From: Odobenus rosmarus divergens
Taxonomy: Eukaryota > Chordata > Mammalia > Carnivora > Odobenidae
Assembly: GCF_000321225.1 (NCBI RefSeq)
Contig: NW_004451886.1
Coordinates: 1-64,000, forward strand
Direction: 5' to 3'
DNA: 64,000 bases
Shown here: in pieces, positions 50,359 through 61,082 of the stretch
How the letters are laid out: the number at the start of each line of letters is the position of its first letter
Position numbering within the stretch: position 1 is the first letter of the stretch
Made by a program: the position numbers and the translations under genes
Notes under the pieces: model-generated
Seen by the model: only the letters and a program-made list of their open reading frames with translations
Database searches by the model: none
What the model was told of the DNA's origin: nothing

Positions 50359-50384
50359 GGGGGAGGGGAGGGTGCGGGTAGGGG
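50359..50384 (+). other. G-quadruplex-type motif
   Basis: Five G-runs of 5, 4, 3, 3 and 4 separated by loops of 1, 1, 3 and 2 bases fit the G3+N1-7 rule. It stands alone in AT-rich sequence. Confidence 0.8.
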
Positions 50385-51309
50385 TTGGAGGAGTGAGAAC
50401 TATGTAGGCTACCAATTTGATTTCATAATTTTTCATAATGATTAATCCATTTCTAACAGCATACTACACACTTTAAAATCATTTATAAGGTTTAGTCTCT
50501 GTTCTTTGCAATTTTTATGGCTAAGCGATATAATAAGTCAAGGACGATATAATTAGTATCGCTATGTGCAGAATGCCATAAAATGCTAAGAAGTGTTTTG
50601 CCTCATTTCTTATTTCCCCCGGGACTCAAAAGAGTAGATAACACCATCCACAGGAGCGAGAATCGATCTGTCAGTATTGCTTTGGTGTAGGTTTTAGTTA
50701 ACTGCATCATCTAAGGTTCACCCTTAGGCAAGCGGATGAGGGACTGTTGCTGAGGCATTTTGATAAATATTTTGTATTTGTACTACTCCATAAAAATCTA
50801 ATGTAAACTATGTCACTGCATGATCCTTTATAGACAAATATTTTTCATAATGCTATATTTTCCTCTGATGCCAGAATGCTATCATAAGAATATAAATTTA
50901 GAAATTTGTCTTCATGGTTGACTTTTTGATATCACAATTCTGATTGTATTTCAACTACATCCATGACTTTCCCAAAGATAGATTTTTGTTTTCTAGTTTA
51001 TGTAGTTATTATGAGGTTGGCAAAATTCCTGTTGATGCAGAATGAAATGTTCATATTTAAATTTTACCCCTATTTTTTAGAAGCCTTCATATTTCATCAT
51101 CATGGAAAACTGATAATGTAAATTAGGTGAGAATGGATAACTTTTTAAATATTAACTATCAAGTTCAAACATAGTTTTCTAAACTCAGAAAATAAAAGTT
51201 ACTTCAGATTAGCTAATGAGAGCATTTTAAACAATATCTGTCCATTATATTCATCTATTGATTATATAGTAATGAATTGCAAAAAGACTCTTTTCTTCAC
51301 TTTCAAGAG

Positions 51310-51545
51310 CAATACCTACCAATTTCTGAGGGCTTGCTATGAGCCAGAAAATGGCCTGCACAATTTACATATTTTTAATGTATAATTTATAACAAATGTA
51401 TAAAGGTAGATGTCATCACTCTCATTTTTCAGGTAAGGAAACTGAGATTTGGAAAGGTCAAGTAACTTGTCCCGAAAGAGTTAGAAAAAGGAGCCAGATT
51501 CAATTCCACATCTCATTAACCGCCAAAACTGCCCACGGACTATTT
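51310..51545 (-). repeat. MIR, nearly full length
   Basis: The words gggcttgctatgagccagaa, tttttcaggtaaggaaactg, ggtcaagtaacttgtcccga and agccagattcaattccac give a clear reverse MIR. Confidence 0.8.
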
Positions 51546-52497
51546 TACACTGTTCCTTTTTAAAGGGGAAACACCATTTAGAGTTTCAGAAGTAAGACCT
51601 ATAATCATGTGAAAGATTGTCACAATACTGAAAAAACTTAAAACTAGTTTTCAGATGCTTAACCAAGTATATTAATAACAAAAAAGCAATGTGTATAGTT
51701 TGCTTATGGAAGGACACAATACTATGGATAATATATGTTCATTCTTTTTTTTTATTATGTTATGTTAATCACCATACTTAATACCATTTTTGCTTCTTCA
51801 TAGCCTGACCTTCTTAAGAAAAATTGACTTGATTCAGACTACACTAATTTGAATAGTCAATTCTTTCATAAATATTCCGCATAAAGTACAGACTGTTTCA
51901 AAAAGTGGAATTACATTATATAAAGTGATTAAAGAATAATTATTTTGATTTCCATATTGCAGAAGAGGAAATAAAACTTGAGGTCAGAATTTACAAAGTG
52001 ATTGCTCTAAATATTTAATAGTCATCATTTAACTAAAGAGGAGTTGCTTTTTTTGGAAAGATCTCAAAAATTAAGTAATGTAGTACTTGACATTTTCTTT
52101 GTTTAACGACAATTTAATTTTCCAATGTCTCATCCTTTTCCCATATTTGCCTTCTGTTACTATGTTGAAGCAGTGTTCAGTTTTTATCTCCAAATCTATA
52201 TATAAATCTAATATCCACACAAATGTTAAGTACATAAAAAGCATAAATATATACATATACCAGCATAATAACTTCTTGTAGCATGGTCTATTATCACTAT
52301 CCACATAACATGTTATTTTATTAGCAAACAAAACACGTATATTTTTAATTGAATATTGAAGTTAGGCAGAAGTCAAAGAGCTGCATAACTTAACAAATGA
52401 TGGGCTGCGTGTGTCAACAACAAAATGTGCTTTCTCTACAACATATTAATCATAAAGTATCAATAATGAGAAGTCTTTCATGAATAGCTTTAAAAAT
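51546..52497. other. AT-rich stretch without recognised genes or repeats
   Basis: The overlapping frames at 52071-52331 (minus) and 52087-52281 (plus) have no recognisable content. Confidence 0.45.
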
Positions 52498-52508
52498 GTT
52501 CTCACATT

Positions 52509-52713
52509 GGGTGCCTGGGTGGCTCAGTTGGTTAAGCATCTGCCTTCGGCTCAGGTCATGACCCCAGGATCCTGGGATCGAGTCCTGCATCGGGCTTCCT
52601 GCTCAGCAGGGAGTCTGCTTCTCCCTCTACCCCTACCCCCTGCTCATGATCTCTCTCTCTCTCTCACAGTCTCTCTCTCTCTCAAATAAATAAATAAAAT
52701 CTTTAAAAAAAAA
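52509..52713 (+). mobile_element. CAN-SINE, full length, in a MIR
   Basis: Intact A-box and B-box patterns (ggctcagttgg, gatcgagtc). The TSD gttctcacatt / gttctcccatt lies at 52498-52508 and 52714-52724. Confidence 0.95.
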
Positions 52714-52875
52714 GTTCTCCCATTATTTCACTTGATTTTACAAAAATCCTGAGTAGTAGAAATAACATGTGTTTTCACCATCTGTTTATGGATAAGAAAA
52801 CAAGAACTCAAGCGAAATTATTTATCTTGTACTGTGAATCCAGGTCTTCTGCTTCTTGGCCCTCAGCTCTTTCCA
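52714..52875 (-). repeat. MIR fragment
   Basis: The words caccatctgtttatggataa, gaaaacaagaactcaagcga and gtgaatccaggtcttctgct form a reverse MIR. The part to the left of the SINE is likely the same copy. Confidence 0.55.
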
Positions 52876-53026
52876 CACACATATGGAGTATCTTTTAGCC
52901 AAACTGAATGTTGGCCAGTTTTTCTGGAATCTCTAACCTGAGCTCTTATGAGGTAGAGTTGCCTAACCTACTGAGTAGGTTATAAAACCTTGCACACCAT
53001 CCTATTTACAATATCGAAAATAAAAG

Positions 53027-53223
53027 AGGCACCTGGGTGACTATCGATTAAGCATCTGCCTTCGGCTCAGGTCATGATCCCAGGGTCCTGGCATCAAGCC
53101 CCGCCGTAAGGCTCCCTGCTCCATGGGGAGCCTGCTTCTCCCTCTCCCTCTGCCTCTCCCTCAGCTTGTGCTCTCTCTCTCAAATAAATAAAGTCTTTAA
53201 AGATAAATAAATAAATGAAATAA
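53027..53223 (+). mobile_element. CAN-SINE with head deletion
   Basis: The head reads aggcacctgggtgactatcg, lacking part of the cagttggt section. The TSD aatatcgaaaa lies at 53010-53020 and 53224-53234. Confidence 0.93.
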
Positions 53224-53234
53224 AATATCGAAAA

Positions 53235-53938
53235 AAAGATATGGATACATGTCCTTCCTATTGGTAGGAAGCATAGTTATTGATATTGAACTTAAGATTC
53301 CACTGAGTGTCTTCCAGAAATTAACACAGAAAATTGTCTCGGTGAGTAAGTACTAAAATGGGCTCCCAGGTTATTACATTTGTATATTTGTAGGTCTAAA
53401 AGTACTTCATGTTATTATTTATATTGAATGTTCTATTTTAGAACCCCGTAAACCAAGGTCTCTTTCATTTGTAATTCTACTAAAGGAATGTCAAGAACTA
53501 TTGTCAAGAACTCTTCTAAAAATGTTGTTTGTGATTATGACACACAAAAATCCTCTTACAGTCTTGATATTTAGAGACAGTAATAACACCTGCCTCTCAC
53601 TTATTCATAAGAATGAGAGAGATATAGCACATATCAGTTGGTCAACAGAATCATAAATTGAAGAGGTAGACCTGAATCTGAGGCACATAGGAAGTTCCAC
53701 TAATATGTCTATTTATCGCCATATCTATTTAATGTTTAAACATGTTTTACTTTGCACAATAAGCATTTTCATGACTGACGATTTTCTTCATCTGAATTCC
53801 ACATTTAGAAGCAGATAGAACTTAAAAAAAAATACTTGGTATCTCACTATATATACTATCCCTTCATGAAGAGCTTCAGTGAATAGAATCTGCACCTTCA
53901 TCATAGTTTTAGATTTTAAATTTGTACCTCCTAATGTA
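53235..53938. other. Stretch without recognised genes or repeats
   Basis: No mobile element or coding structure was recognised. Confidence 0.4.
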
Positions 53939-54480
53939 CATGTATTTATTTATAGTAAATGCCCAGGGGTAGAGTTGCTGTATCAAAGAGTATGATTCAA
54001 CTTCACCAAACTGTTCTCCAAGGTAATACCAATTCACACTGCCACCAACAGTGCATAAGAGTTCTTTTCAACCCACATCCTTGCCAACATGGTGAATGTA
54101 GATTGGCATCTAGCTGTGTCTTCTTACTACTAAATTTATATTACTTTTTATATCTTATTTTGGTTACACATTTCTTTTTTTGTGAAGTGCTTATCCAAGC
54201 CTTCTGATTATTCTATAGGTGGTCTGTTTTCATACTGGGATATAGAAGTCTAAGTATTCTTAAATATGAGTCTATTGTTTTCTATATGTTCTATAATATG
54301 GTTTTTCCAATTCATGTTCCTTTCTTTATTTACTGTATCTGTTGATCAAACAGAGTTTATATTTTTAATACAGTAGATATTATCTTTTTAAATTTGTGTT
54401 TAAGACTTAAAAACTTCCTACCATAAGATCATGAAGACACTCTCTTACCTAATCTTCTAAAGGATACCTTGGAATTGCAC
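53939..54480 (-). mobile_element. Old L1M 3' region
   Basis: Reverse L1 words: aggggtagagttgctgtatc, ccaattcacactgccaccaa, cagtgcataagagttc, cctaccataagatcatgaag. The plus-strand frame at 53959-54207 is antisense. Confidence 0.6.
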
Positions 54481-54645
54481 ATTTAGGTCAATAATTAGGA
54501 TGACCATCTTTTTTGCCTTGAACATTCCTGTTTTATACCTACAGTCCAGGGTACTTAATTGCACCTTTTTTTCTCTCTCAACAACATCCCAGTTTGGATA
54601 ATAAATTTTATGGTCATCCTACCTATAAACCCACAAGGAGATAGT

Positions 54646-54647
54646 AT

Positions 54648-54689
<42 letters not shown>
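54646..54689. repeat. (TG)n microsatellite
   Basis: A TG run with one early TTTG break, ending gagtgtc. Confidence 0.97.
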
Positions 54690-54690
<1 letters not shown>

Positions 54691-54699
54691 TGTCATGAG

Positions 54700-54960
54700 G
54701 TAGGGGTCTATATTAATACGTTTTTCTGAATAACACACAACACCAAAATTTCAGTGCCTTCCCACAGCAACATTTATTTTTCATTCACACTTTGTGGCTT
54801 CATTCTGGCTGTGTGTAGTTTAGCAGTGGCTTAACTAGTTTGGCTCCAGACTGAAGATTTGGTTCAGTTCTGTTTCATATGACCTTCATCCTACACTCAG
54901 GCTGACAGAGCCCACATTCCATTCAGTAAGGCAAACTACATGGTCAAAATGAAAATATTT
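54700..54960 (-). repeat. Probable MLT1-type LTR fragment
   Basis: The words tgaataacacacaacaccaa, ttcagtgccttcccacagca and gtttagcagtggcttaacta resemble a reverse MaLR LTR. It is diverged. Confidence 0.35.
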
Positions 54961-54980
54961 TGGTCATGAATATATATTCT

Positions 54981-55144
54981 AGGGCTTTTGGGTGACTCAG
55001 TCAGTTAAGCAACTGACTCTTGATTTCAGCTCAGGTTATGATCTCAAGGTCATGAGATTGAACCCCATGTCGGGCTATGTGCTGAGCATGGAGTCTGTTT
55101 TCTCCCTCTTCCACTGCCCCTTCCCTTCTCAAAAAAAGTAATTT
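54981..55144 (+). mobile_element. CAN-SINE, older subfamily
   Basis: Head agggcttttgggtgactcag with ctgactcttgatttcagctc. The short linker lacks a CT run. An approximate TSD catgaatatatattct / catatatatgttct lies at 54965-54980 and 55145-55158. Confidence 0.88.
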
Positions 55145-55429
55145 CATATATATGTTCTGTCCACATGGAAGCTGTGACCAGGTTAGAGAGAGAAAGAGAG
55201 AAAATTGTGAGAAGGGATGAAATATAGCTGTCTTCAACAGGGCCCATTTTTTCCCCCATGTGGATATCCATTTTACCCAGTAGCATTTGTTTTTACCACC
55301 CTTCCTTTCACCATACTACTATAATACCTCAGTCATAGTCAAAGTATCCATGCATGGGTGGGTTTGTCTTGGGAAAATCTATTATATCTCCTTGGTATAT
55401 TTGTCTATCTCTGTGACAAAACACCCCGT

Positions 55430-55647
55430 TTATTGAAATACAGTATACACGCAGTAAACTTTACCGATTTTTAGTGTATAACTTGATGAAATTAGATAAT
55501 TATATTAGCCGTGTTATTACTACCAAAATCAAGATGTAGAATATTTATATCAGTACAAAAAAGCTTCCTCATGCCCCTTTGAGTCATTTCCATACCTGAA
55601 TTTCAACCTTAGATATCCATTGATTTGCTTCCAGTTGTTAGAATTTT
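55430..55647 (-). mobile_element. L1M 3' UTR/ORF2 end, segment 1
   Basis: Reverse L1M words (gtttattgaaatacagtata, tttttagtgtataacttgat, attactaccaaaatcaagat) begin a LINE that runs right with interruptions to about 58533. Later segments are 55787-55967, 56425-56945, 57236-57340, 57580-57810 and 58126-58533. Confidence 0.65.
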
Positions 55648-55769
55648 ATTTACTTATTTTTTAAAGTTTCTTTTCTTCTTCTTTTTTTTTTTTTTTTTTT
55701 AGTAATCTCAAACTCATGATCCTGAGATCAACAGTCACATGCTCTTCTGATTGAGCCAGTCAGGTTCCC
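55648..55769 (-). mobile_element. Short older CAN-SINE in the L1M
   Basis: A long T-run (about 55682-55701) and only the tRNA-like part (cctgagatcaacagtcacat). TSD ccagttgttagaatttt / ccagttactagaatttt at 55631-55647 and 55770-55786. Confidence 0.88.
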
Positions 55770-55786
55770 CCAGTTACTAGAATTTT

Positions 55787-55967
55787 AAATTTTTAAGAGT
55801 TTCATATAAATAGAACTACACAGTATTTTATGTCAGACTTCCTTCACTTAGCATAATGTTTTTCAGATGTGTTCAGGTAGTTGTGGATATTAATACTTCA
55901 TTCTTTACATTGCCAGGTAGTATTCCATTAGAAGAATATAGTGTGATGTGTTTAATTATTTACCAGT
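55787..55967 (-). mobile_element. L1M, segment 2
   Basis: The words tttcatataaatagaactac, cttcacttagcataatgttt and ggtagtattccattagaaga continue the L1M directly from segment 1. Confidence 0.7.
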
Positions 55968-56419
55968 TGTATATTAGTTTTTAGGACTGCCATAACACAA
56001 TGTCACAAACTGCATGGCTTAAAAAACAGAAATTGATTGTCGCACAGCTCTGGAGGCTAGGAGTCAAAAATCAAGGTGTTGGCTGGGTTGATTCATTCTG
56101 CAGCTGTGAGGGAGAAACTGAAGTTCTACGCCTAGTTTGCTTACAATCTTTGTCATTCCTTGGCTTGTAAGCACATCACCACAAACTCTGCCTTCATGTT
56201 TGCAGAGCATTCTCCCTGTGGGTATGTTTGTGATTAAAATTTCCCTTATTTTTGAAGATATCAGTATATTGGATGAGGGTCCCACCCTACTCCAATATGA
56301 CCTCATCCTAACTAATTACATTGCAATGACCCTACTTCCAAATAAGGTCATATTCCTAGGTATTGGACATTAGTACAAGAACAAATGAATTTTGAAAAAA
56401 CACAATTCAACTTATGACA
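55968..56419 (-). mobile_element. MLT1-type LTR inserted in the L1M
   Basis: Reverse LTR: ggactgccataacacaatgt, gcatggcttaaaaaacagaa, cacagctctggaggctagga, gagggtcccaccctactcca and ttcaacttatgaca in order. A gttg repeat at both edges may be the TSD. It is a solo LTR. The frames at 56064-56373 are by-products. Confidence 0.8.
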
Positions 56420-56424
56420 TGTTG

Positions 56425-56945
56425 ATTCCAACTTTTGGCTGTTATAAATCATGCTTTTATGAAAATGTGTACAAGTCTTTATGTGACTATTTGCTTCCAC
56501 TTCTCCTGGGTATATACTGAGGAGTGATTATCAAAGCTTTTTAATAAGTCATGTTATCTTGAAGAACAAATATTCTAACTCTTGTTTTCCTCAAGAATAC
56601 CTCATTATATTCTTAGCATTTCCATTTGCAAAGAAATTTTAGAATCAGCCTTTCAAGTTCTAAAAATTAAGGAAAAAAATAAAATAGAAATAAAAAAAAT
56701 GAAGTATTTTGATTGGATTAAGTAATAACTATGTTATTTATATTTATATATAAATATATGTAATTTATATTTTTACAATATTGAGTGTTTCAGTGCATGA
56801 ATTTTGTATATTTCTCCATCTCTTTGAATCATAATTTCCTTTATTAAATACTCGTATTTATTCATAAACAAATTACATATATTTTGATTTTTCTTCTGAT
56901 ATAGTTTCATGATGTTAAATATACTTTTTATGAAGCTTGATTTTT
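56425..56945 (-). mobile_element. L1M, segment 3
   Basis: Rejoins the L1M at ccaacttttggctgttataa, then cttctcctgggtatatactg and tttagaatcagcctttcaag. It ends at the SINE insertion. Confidence 0.6.
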
Positions 56946-57220
56946 TTAAGATTTTATTAATTTATTTATTTTAGAGAGAAAGAAAGTACACACTCACACA
57001 CATGTGCATGTGAGGGGGTGGTGGGGGGGTGGGGTTGGGAAGGGTGGTGGTGGTGGAGGGGCAGAGGCAGAGGAAAAGAGGGAGGGGGAGAGAATCTCAA
57101 ACAGACTCCATGCTGAGCACAGAGCCCGACATGGAGCTCCATCTCACAACCCCCTGAGATCATGACCTGAGCTGAAACCAATAGTCAGATGCCCAACCAA
57201 CTCAGCCACCCACGCACCCC
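56946..57220 (-). mobile_element. CAN-SINE with expanded G-rich linker
   Basis: Perfect 15-bp TSD tgaagcttgattttt at 56931-56945 and 57221-57235. The linker is expanded to GTG/GGGG repeats (about 57011-57065) plus a CACACA patch, so the copy is about 275 bases against the usual ~200. Confidence 0.95.
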
Positions 57221-57340
57221 TGAAGCTTGATTTTTAACTGTGGATTTCTAGAATATAAATACAATAGATTTTTCAGAAAGAGCGTGATTTTTCTGTTCAG
57301 GATCTTTGTAAATCCTCGTTCTAATTTATTCATAATTTTT

Positions 57341-57564
57341 TATTATTTTATTTTATTTTATTTTATTTATTTATTTTTTAAAGATTTTATTTATTTGACA
57401 GAGAGAGACACAGCAAAAGAGGGAACACAAGCAGGGGGAGTGGGAGAGGGAGAAGCAGGCTTCCCGCTGAGCAGAGAGCCCGATGAGGGGCTCGATCCCA
57501 GGACCCTGGGATCATGACCTGAGCTGAAGGCAGACGCTTAATGACTGAGCCACTCAGGCGCCCC
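57341..57564 (-). mobile_element. CAN-SINE, full length
   Basis: Tail expanded to (TTTTA)n at the left. TSD tattcataattttt / tattcataaattttt at 57327-57340 and from 57565. Confidence 0.94.
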
Positions 57565-57810
57565 TATTCATAAATTTTTAAAAATTTCTATCTACATAGA
57601 CATTAATGGTGAATAAAGAGTGTTTTTTTCTTTATAATCTTTACACGTGTCAATATTTTTTTTTACTTATATTAACACACTGGCATAAACCTCTAATAAA
57701 AAGTTAATTAAGTGAAAGAGTCAGTAATGAACACATTTGTTTTATTCCCTACCTGAAAGGTAAGATTTTCAATGGATCATTATTATGATTTTTTTAAGGT
57801 ACACCATTTT

Positions 57811-58125
57811 TGTAACAGCTAAAGAGCTATCTACAGAGGTGATCCACCTTGGAATGGCCATAGGCCCTAACTAACCAATGGGCTGCTTACAACCAGGCAC
57901 AGTTATGAAGGAAAGGAAAATCCCCTATGTTCCCATACTTCTTCACTCTACTTTATAACCATAGCCCCTCACCACCACCCCTGACTGATAGTCTCTCCTT
58001 TGCTGTGCTGCCTGCAGCGTTCTTGCAGGGTAGTCAATAAATTTTCTGTCTCCTTTGTTCCACCTTGGGCGAATTCGTTCACTGCCTGGGGCTGAAGGCC
58101 CCCACCTCATTGGAATGCACCACAC
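57811..58125 (+). mobile_element. Solo LTR, ERV1 (gammaretroviral) type
   Basis: A GC-richer block with ordered LTR promoter and processing signals: CCAAT at 57875-57879, a TATA-like tttataa at 57952-57958, and polyadenylation signal AATAAA at 58036-58041, followed by a T/G-rich section (ttttctgtctcctttgttcc). It opens near tgtaacag and ends near caccacaca. No second LTR, primer-binding site or viral gene lies beside it, so it is a solo LTR. The direct repeat at its ends was not resolved. It interrupts the L1M. Confidence 0.75.
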
Positions 58126-58533
58126 AATCCTTGTAAGTACTTCATGATTGAAGAGATTTTTTTATGGGGGCGGGGAGGATGAAAAAATGTTAAAGTTTAG
58201 CTATCCCTTTTTCTGCATCTTTTAAAATAATCATATTCTTTTTTTCTGCTTTAGTTTGTTAATGTCATGACTCACATTGATTTTTAAGGATGAAATAACT
58301 GTATAGCTAGTATAAATGTATAAATTCTACTTGACAACCATATATTTGTTTTATTAGTATCTTGTGTAGAATTTTTGGTCCTATGTTAATAAGAAGACTG
58401 GATGGTAATTTTGTTTTATCATATTAGTCTTTCATGGTTTTGCTTCAAAGTTAAATTAGCCTCAAAAATGAATCTGATGAATGTACCCTCTTTTTCTTTC
58501 TCATGGATACTTTATTTAAGATAAGAAATTATA
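58126..58533 (-). mobile_element. L1M, last segment
   Basis: Reverse ORF2 words: agctatccctttttctgcat, tcatgactcacattgatttt, ttattagtatcttgtgtaga, tattagtctttcatggtttt. The interruption by the LTR is clean. Confidence 0.65.
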
Positions 58534-58732
58534 GGGATGCCTGGGTGGCTCCGTTGGTTAAGCGTCTACCTTGGATCAGGTAATAATCCCAGGGTCTGTG
58601 CTCAGCGGGGAGGCTGCTTCTCCCCCCCCTCCCCTCTTGTGCTCTCTCTTGCTATCTCTGTCGCTAACTGTTTCTCTCTCTCTTAAATACATACATAAAT
58701 ACATACATACATAAATAAATCTTTAAGAAAAA
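58534..58732 (+). mobile_element. CAN-SINE with internal deletion and ATAC tail
   Basis: The B-box region is deleted: cccagggtctgtgctcagcg skips the usual cctgggatcgag block. The tail is an (ATAC)n variant. TSD ataagaaattata / gtaaggaattata at 58521-58533 and 58733-58745. Confidence 0.93.
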
Positions 58733-58745
58733 GTAAGGAATTATA

Positions 58746-58954
58746 TTTTTCTTTATATCAATGGCAACAACCGCATTAACTGAAGCATTGAATCTGAATC
58801 CTCAAAGCTCCTATCCTGGCCACAGCAGAAACCTCACATTCCACATATCCTTTTGGGGGCCTCAAATGCCAGGGCTATGCCATTTCTCAGGGTTACTGGC
58901 CATGCACCAATATGTCGGGGCTTTATGGGGACAATAAATAGCACTTTTCTTATA
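58746..58954. other. Short unassigned stretch
   Basis: GC-richer, with ggggacaataaatagcac at its right end. Possibly another LTR piece, not assigned. Confidence 0.3.
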
Positions 58955-59371
58955 ATAATTGTCTACTGTGCTATTACAAATTACCACAAGTTTACTGTCT
59001 TACAGTTCTGGAGATCAGAAGTCTGAGATCAGTTTCAGTGGGTTAAATTTATTGTGTCAGCAGATTCTAAGGGAGAATCTACTCCTTGCTTCCTCCAGCT
59101 TCTGGTGGCTACTTGCTTTCCTCGACTTGTGGTCATACCACTTTGATCTCTGCTTCTATCATTACACATATTTCTTTCTCTCAGTGACACCCCTCTTACA
59201 AGGAACCTTGTGATTATATTAGGTCCACACGGATAATCTAGAATTAGGATTCCCAACGTCTTTAACTTAATCAAATCTGCAAGATCCCTTTTGCCATGTA
59301 AGGCAATGTATTCACAGACTCTGGGGAATAGGATGCAAAATGTCCTGAGATAACCATTATTCAGCCACCAT
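58955..59371 (-). mobile_element. 3' LTR of a MaLR (MLT1-type) element
   Basis: Reverse LTR landmarks: acaaattaccacaagtttac, cagttctggagatcagaagt, agcttctggtggctac, cttgtgattatattaggtcc, cggataatctagaattagg, cttttgccatgtaaggcaat, ending at ttattcagccacc. It pairs with 61083-62001. A 129-codon minus-strand frame (59035-59424) runs through it and into the interior but is not a known protein. Confidence 0.75.
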
Positions 59372-61082
59372 AATCTGCTCTCTGGCACCCAATAATTCAT
59401 ATCTGTCTTACAGGCAAAGTGCATTCATTCCATCTCAAACTCCCCCCAAATCTCAACCCATTATATTATTAATCTCACCTAAGTATTATCAGCTCAAAAG
59501 TCCCAAATTCTATGACCTAAGTCATCTACATTAGCTATGGGTGAGGCTCTTAGTATAATACATTCTGGGGCAAAATTCCTTTCCATACGTGGACTTGTGA
59601 AAACAGAATACAAGTTATCTACTTCCAAAATACAATAGTGAGGCGGGAATAGGACATCAGTTGTAGACGTTCCTATTCTAAATGGGGGAAAAGGAAGAAA
59701 AAGAGGAGTCATTGGTTCCAAAAGATTTCAAAATCAGCCAAACTCCAGGCGCCTGGGTGGCTCAGTTGGTTAAGCGACTGCCTTCGGCTCAGGTCATGAT
59801 CCTGGAGTCACTGGATCGAGTCCCACATTGGACTCCCTGCTCAGCGGGGAGTCTGCTTCTCCCTCTGACCCTCCCCCCCTCATACTTTCTCTCTCTCTCA
59901 TTCTCTCTCTCAAATAAATAAATAAAATCTTTAAAAAAAAAAAAATCAACCAAACTCCCAGAGGTTTTAAGGCCTGAGTATAATCTTCTGTGTCTTAAGT
60001 CTCTACCTCCTGAGACTGTGCCTCCTCTGCCTGTGAAATTACCTTTCCGTTTTCTTGAAGGATAGCGTGTGTTTGTGGCTGAGTAGTGTTATCATCCTGT
60101 TTCCTTCAAGTAGAATTTTTGGCGTATGAGAGCCCTTTTAATTCTGTCCTCTCTCTGTCCCTTTCAGCCCAAGCTGACACTGTTCTGTCGGGATAACATT
60201 CTCAGAGCCTTGTAGATCTCCCATCTGTATTTCCTAGATTCCCTCAATTAGACAAGAGGATCCTCCAGAGATCTTTCCTGGATAATCCCAATTCTATTTT
60301 TGAATTGTGCTGAGATGACCGAGAGGATGCATCCATGAGAAATGAGCCCAATTTCTTCAAAGAGCCCTCTGTGTGATGGAATGTTTTGATCTTTCAATCC
60401 TTTGGAAACACTAGAAAAAAAAAGTGTTCAGTTATACCTTTGGTGCTCTGTCTGGAGCATGCTTTCTTGGTAATGAATCTCCTAATTTTAACAGTCTGGA
60501 TAGCCTGAGAATTTCCCAAATAGAAAGCCTTAGGTCTTCTTTGCTTAACATTTTTTTTTCCCCTCCATACATCCCTTTCCTCACATTTTACTCTAAGTAG
60601 CAGGAAGAAACCAGCCACACCTTCAACTCTGTACTTGGACATCTCTGCTAAATAGTGGAGTTCATCATTCCTGTGTCTTAAGTACCATTTAACTGCAGAA
60701 CTCTAGTCAGCTAAGCTTTTTGCCACTATACAACAGTAAAGAATGCTACCTTCAGTTTCCAGTCATGTGTTCCTCATTCCCGTCTTAGACTTCATTAGCA
60801 TCACCTTCATAGTTCAAATCTCTACCAACTGTGTTTTTGATGACTTAGGTGTCTTCTAATATAAATATCACCTCTACCTTACTCATTTCCTTCTGAGTCC
60901 TTATTAGCAGTCATTGTCATCCATATTTCTACTAATTGTTCGAGACAATCTAGGCATTTTTTTAAGTCATCCTCCCCAAAATCCTTCCAGTCTCTGCCCT
61001 ATGCCCAATCTCAAACTGCTTCTACATTTTTTTGTTATTTGTTACACAGCAGCAAGCTACTTCCAGGTATCAAAATCAGTAC
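59372..61082 (-). mobile_element. Non-coding internal region of the MaLR element
   Basis: About 1.5 kb excluding the SINE. The word order gttatctacttccaaaatac, aatagtgaggcgggaatagg, ttcctattctaaatggggga and gactgtgcctcctctgcctg resembles MLT1/THE1-type internal sequence on the reverse strand. MaLR elements are non-autonomous and carry no functional retroviral genes. Only short chance frames are seen. Confidence 0.6.
59748..59942 (+). mobile_element. CAN-SINE in the MaLR interior
   Basis: Same subfamily as 45397-45598 (gatcctggagtc). TSD aaatcagccaaactcc / aaatcaaccaaactcc at about 59731-59746 and 59943-59958. Confidence 0.95.

Larger units (their letters stand above)
47496..51305. other. Long stretch without recognised genes or mobile elements
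   Basis: About 3.8 kb with no SINE, LINE or LTR recognised. It includes a 21-bp tandem duplication (48688-48729), a 16-base poly(A) near 48973 and a G-rich motif (50359-50384). Frames of 60-69 codons at 47897-48195 are unremarkable. Splice or coding structure is not evident. Confidence 0.5.

Noticed and set aside
59035..59424. 129-codon minus-strand frame, the longest in the window
   Set aside because: It lies across the MaLR LTR and the start of its interior. MaLR elements are non-coding, and the translation matches no known protein.
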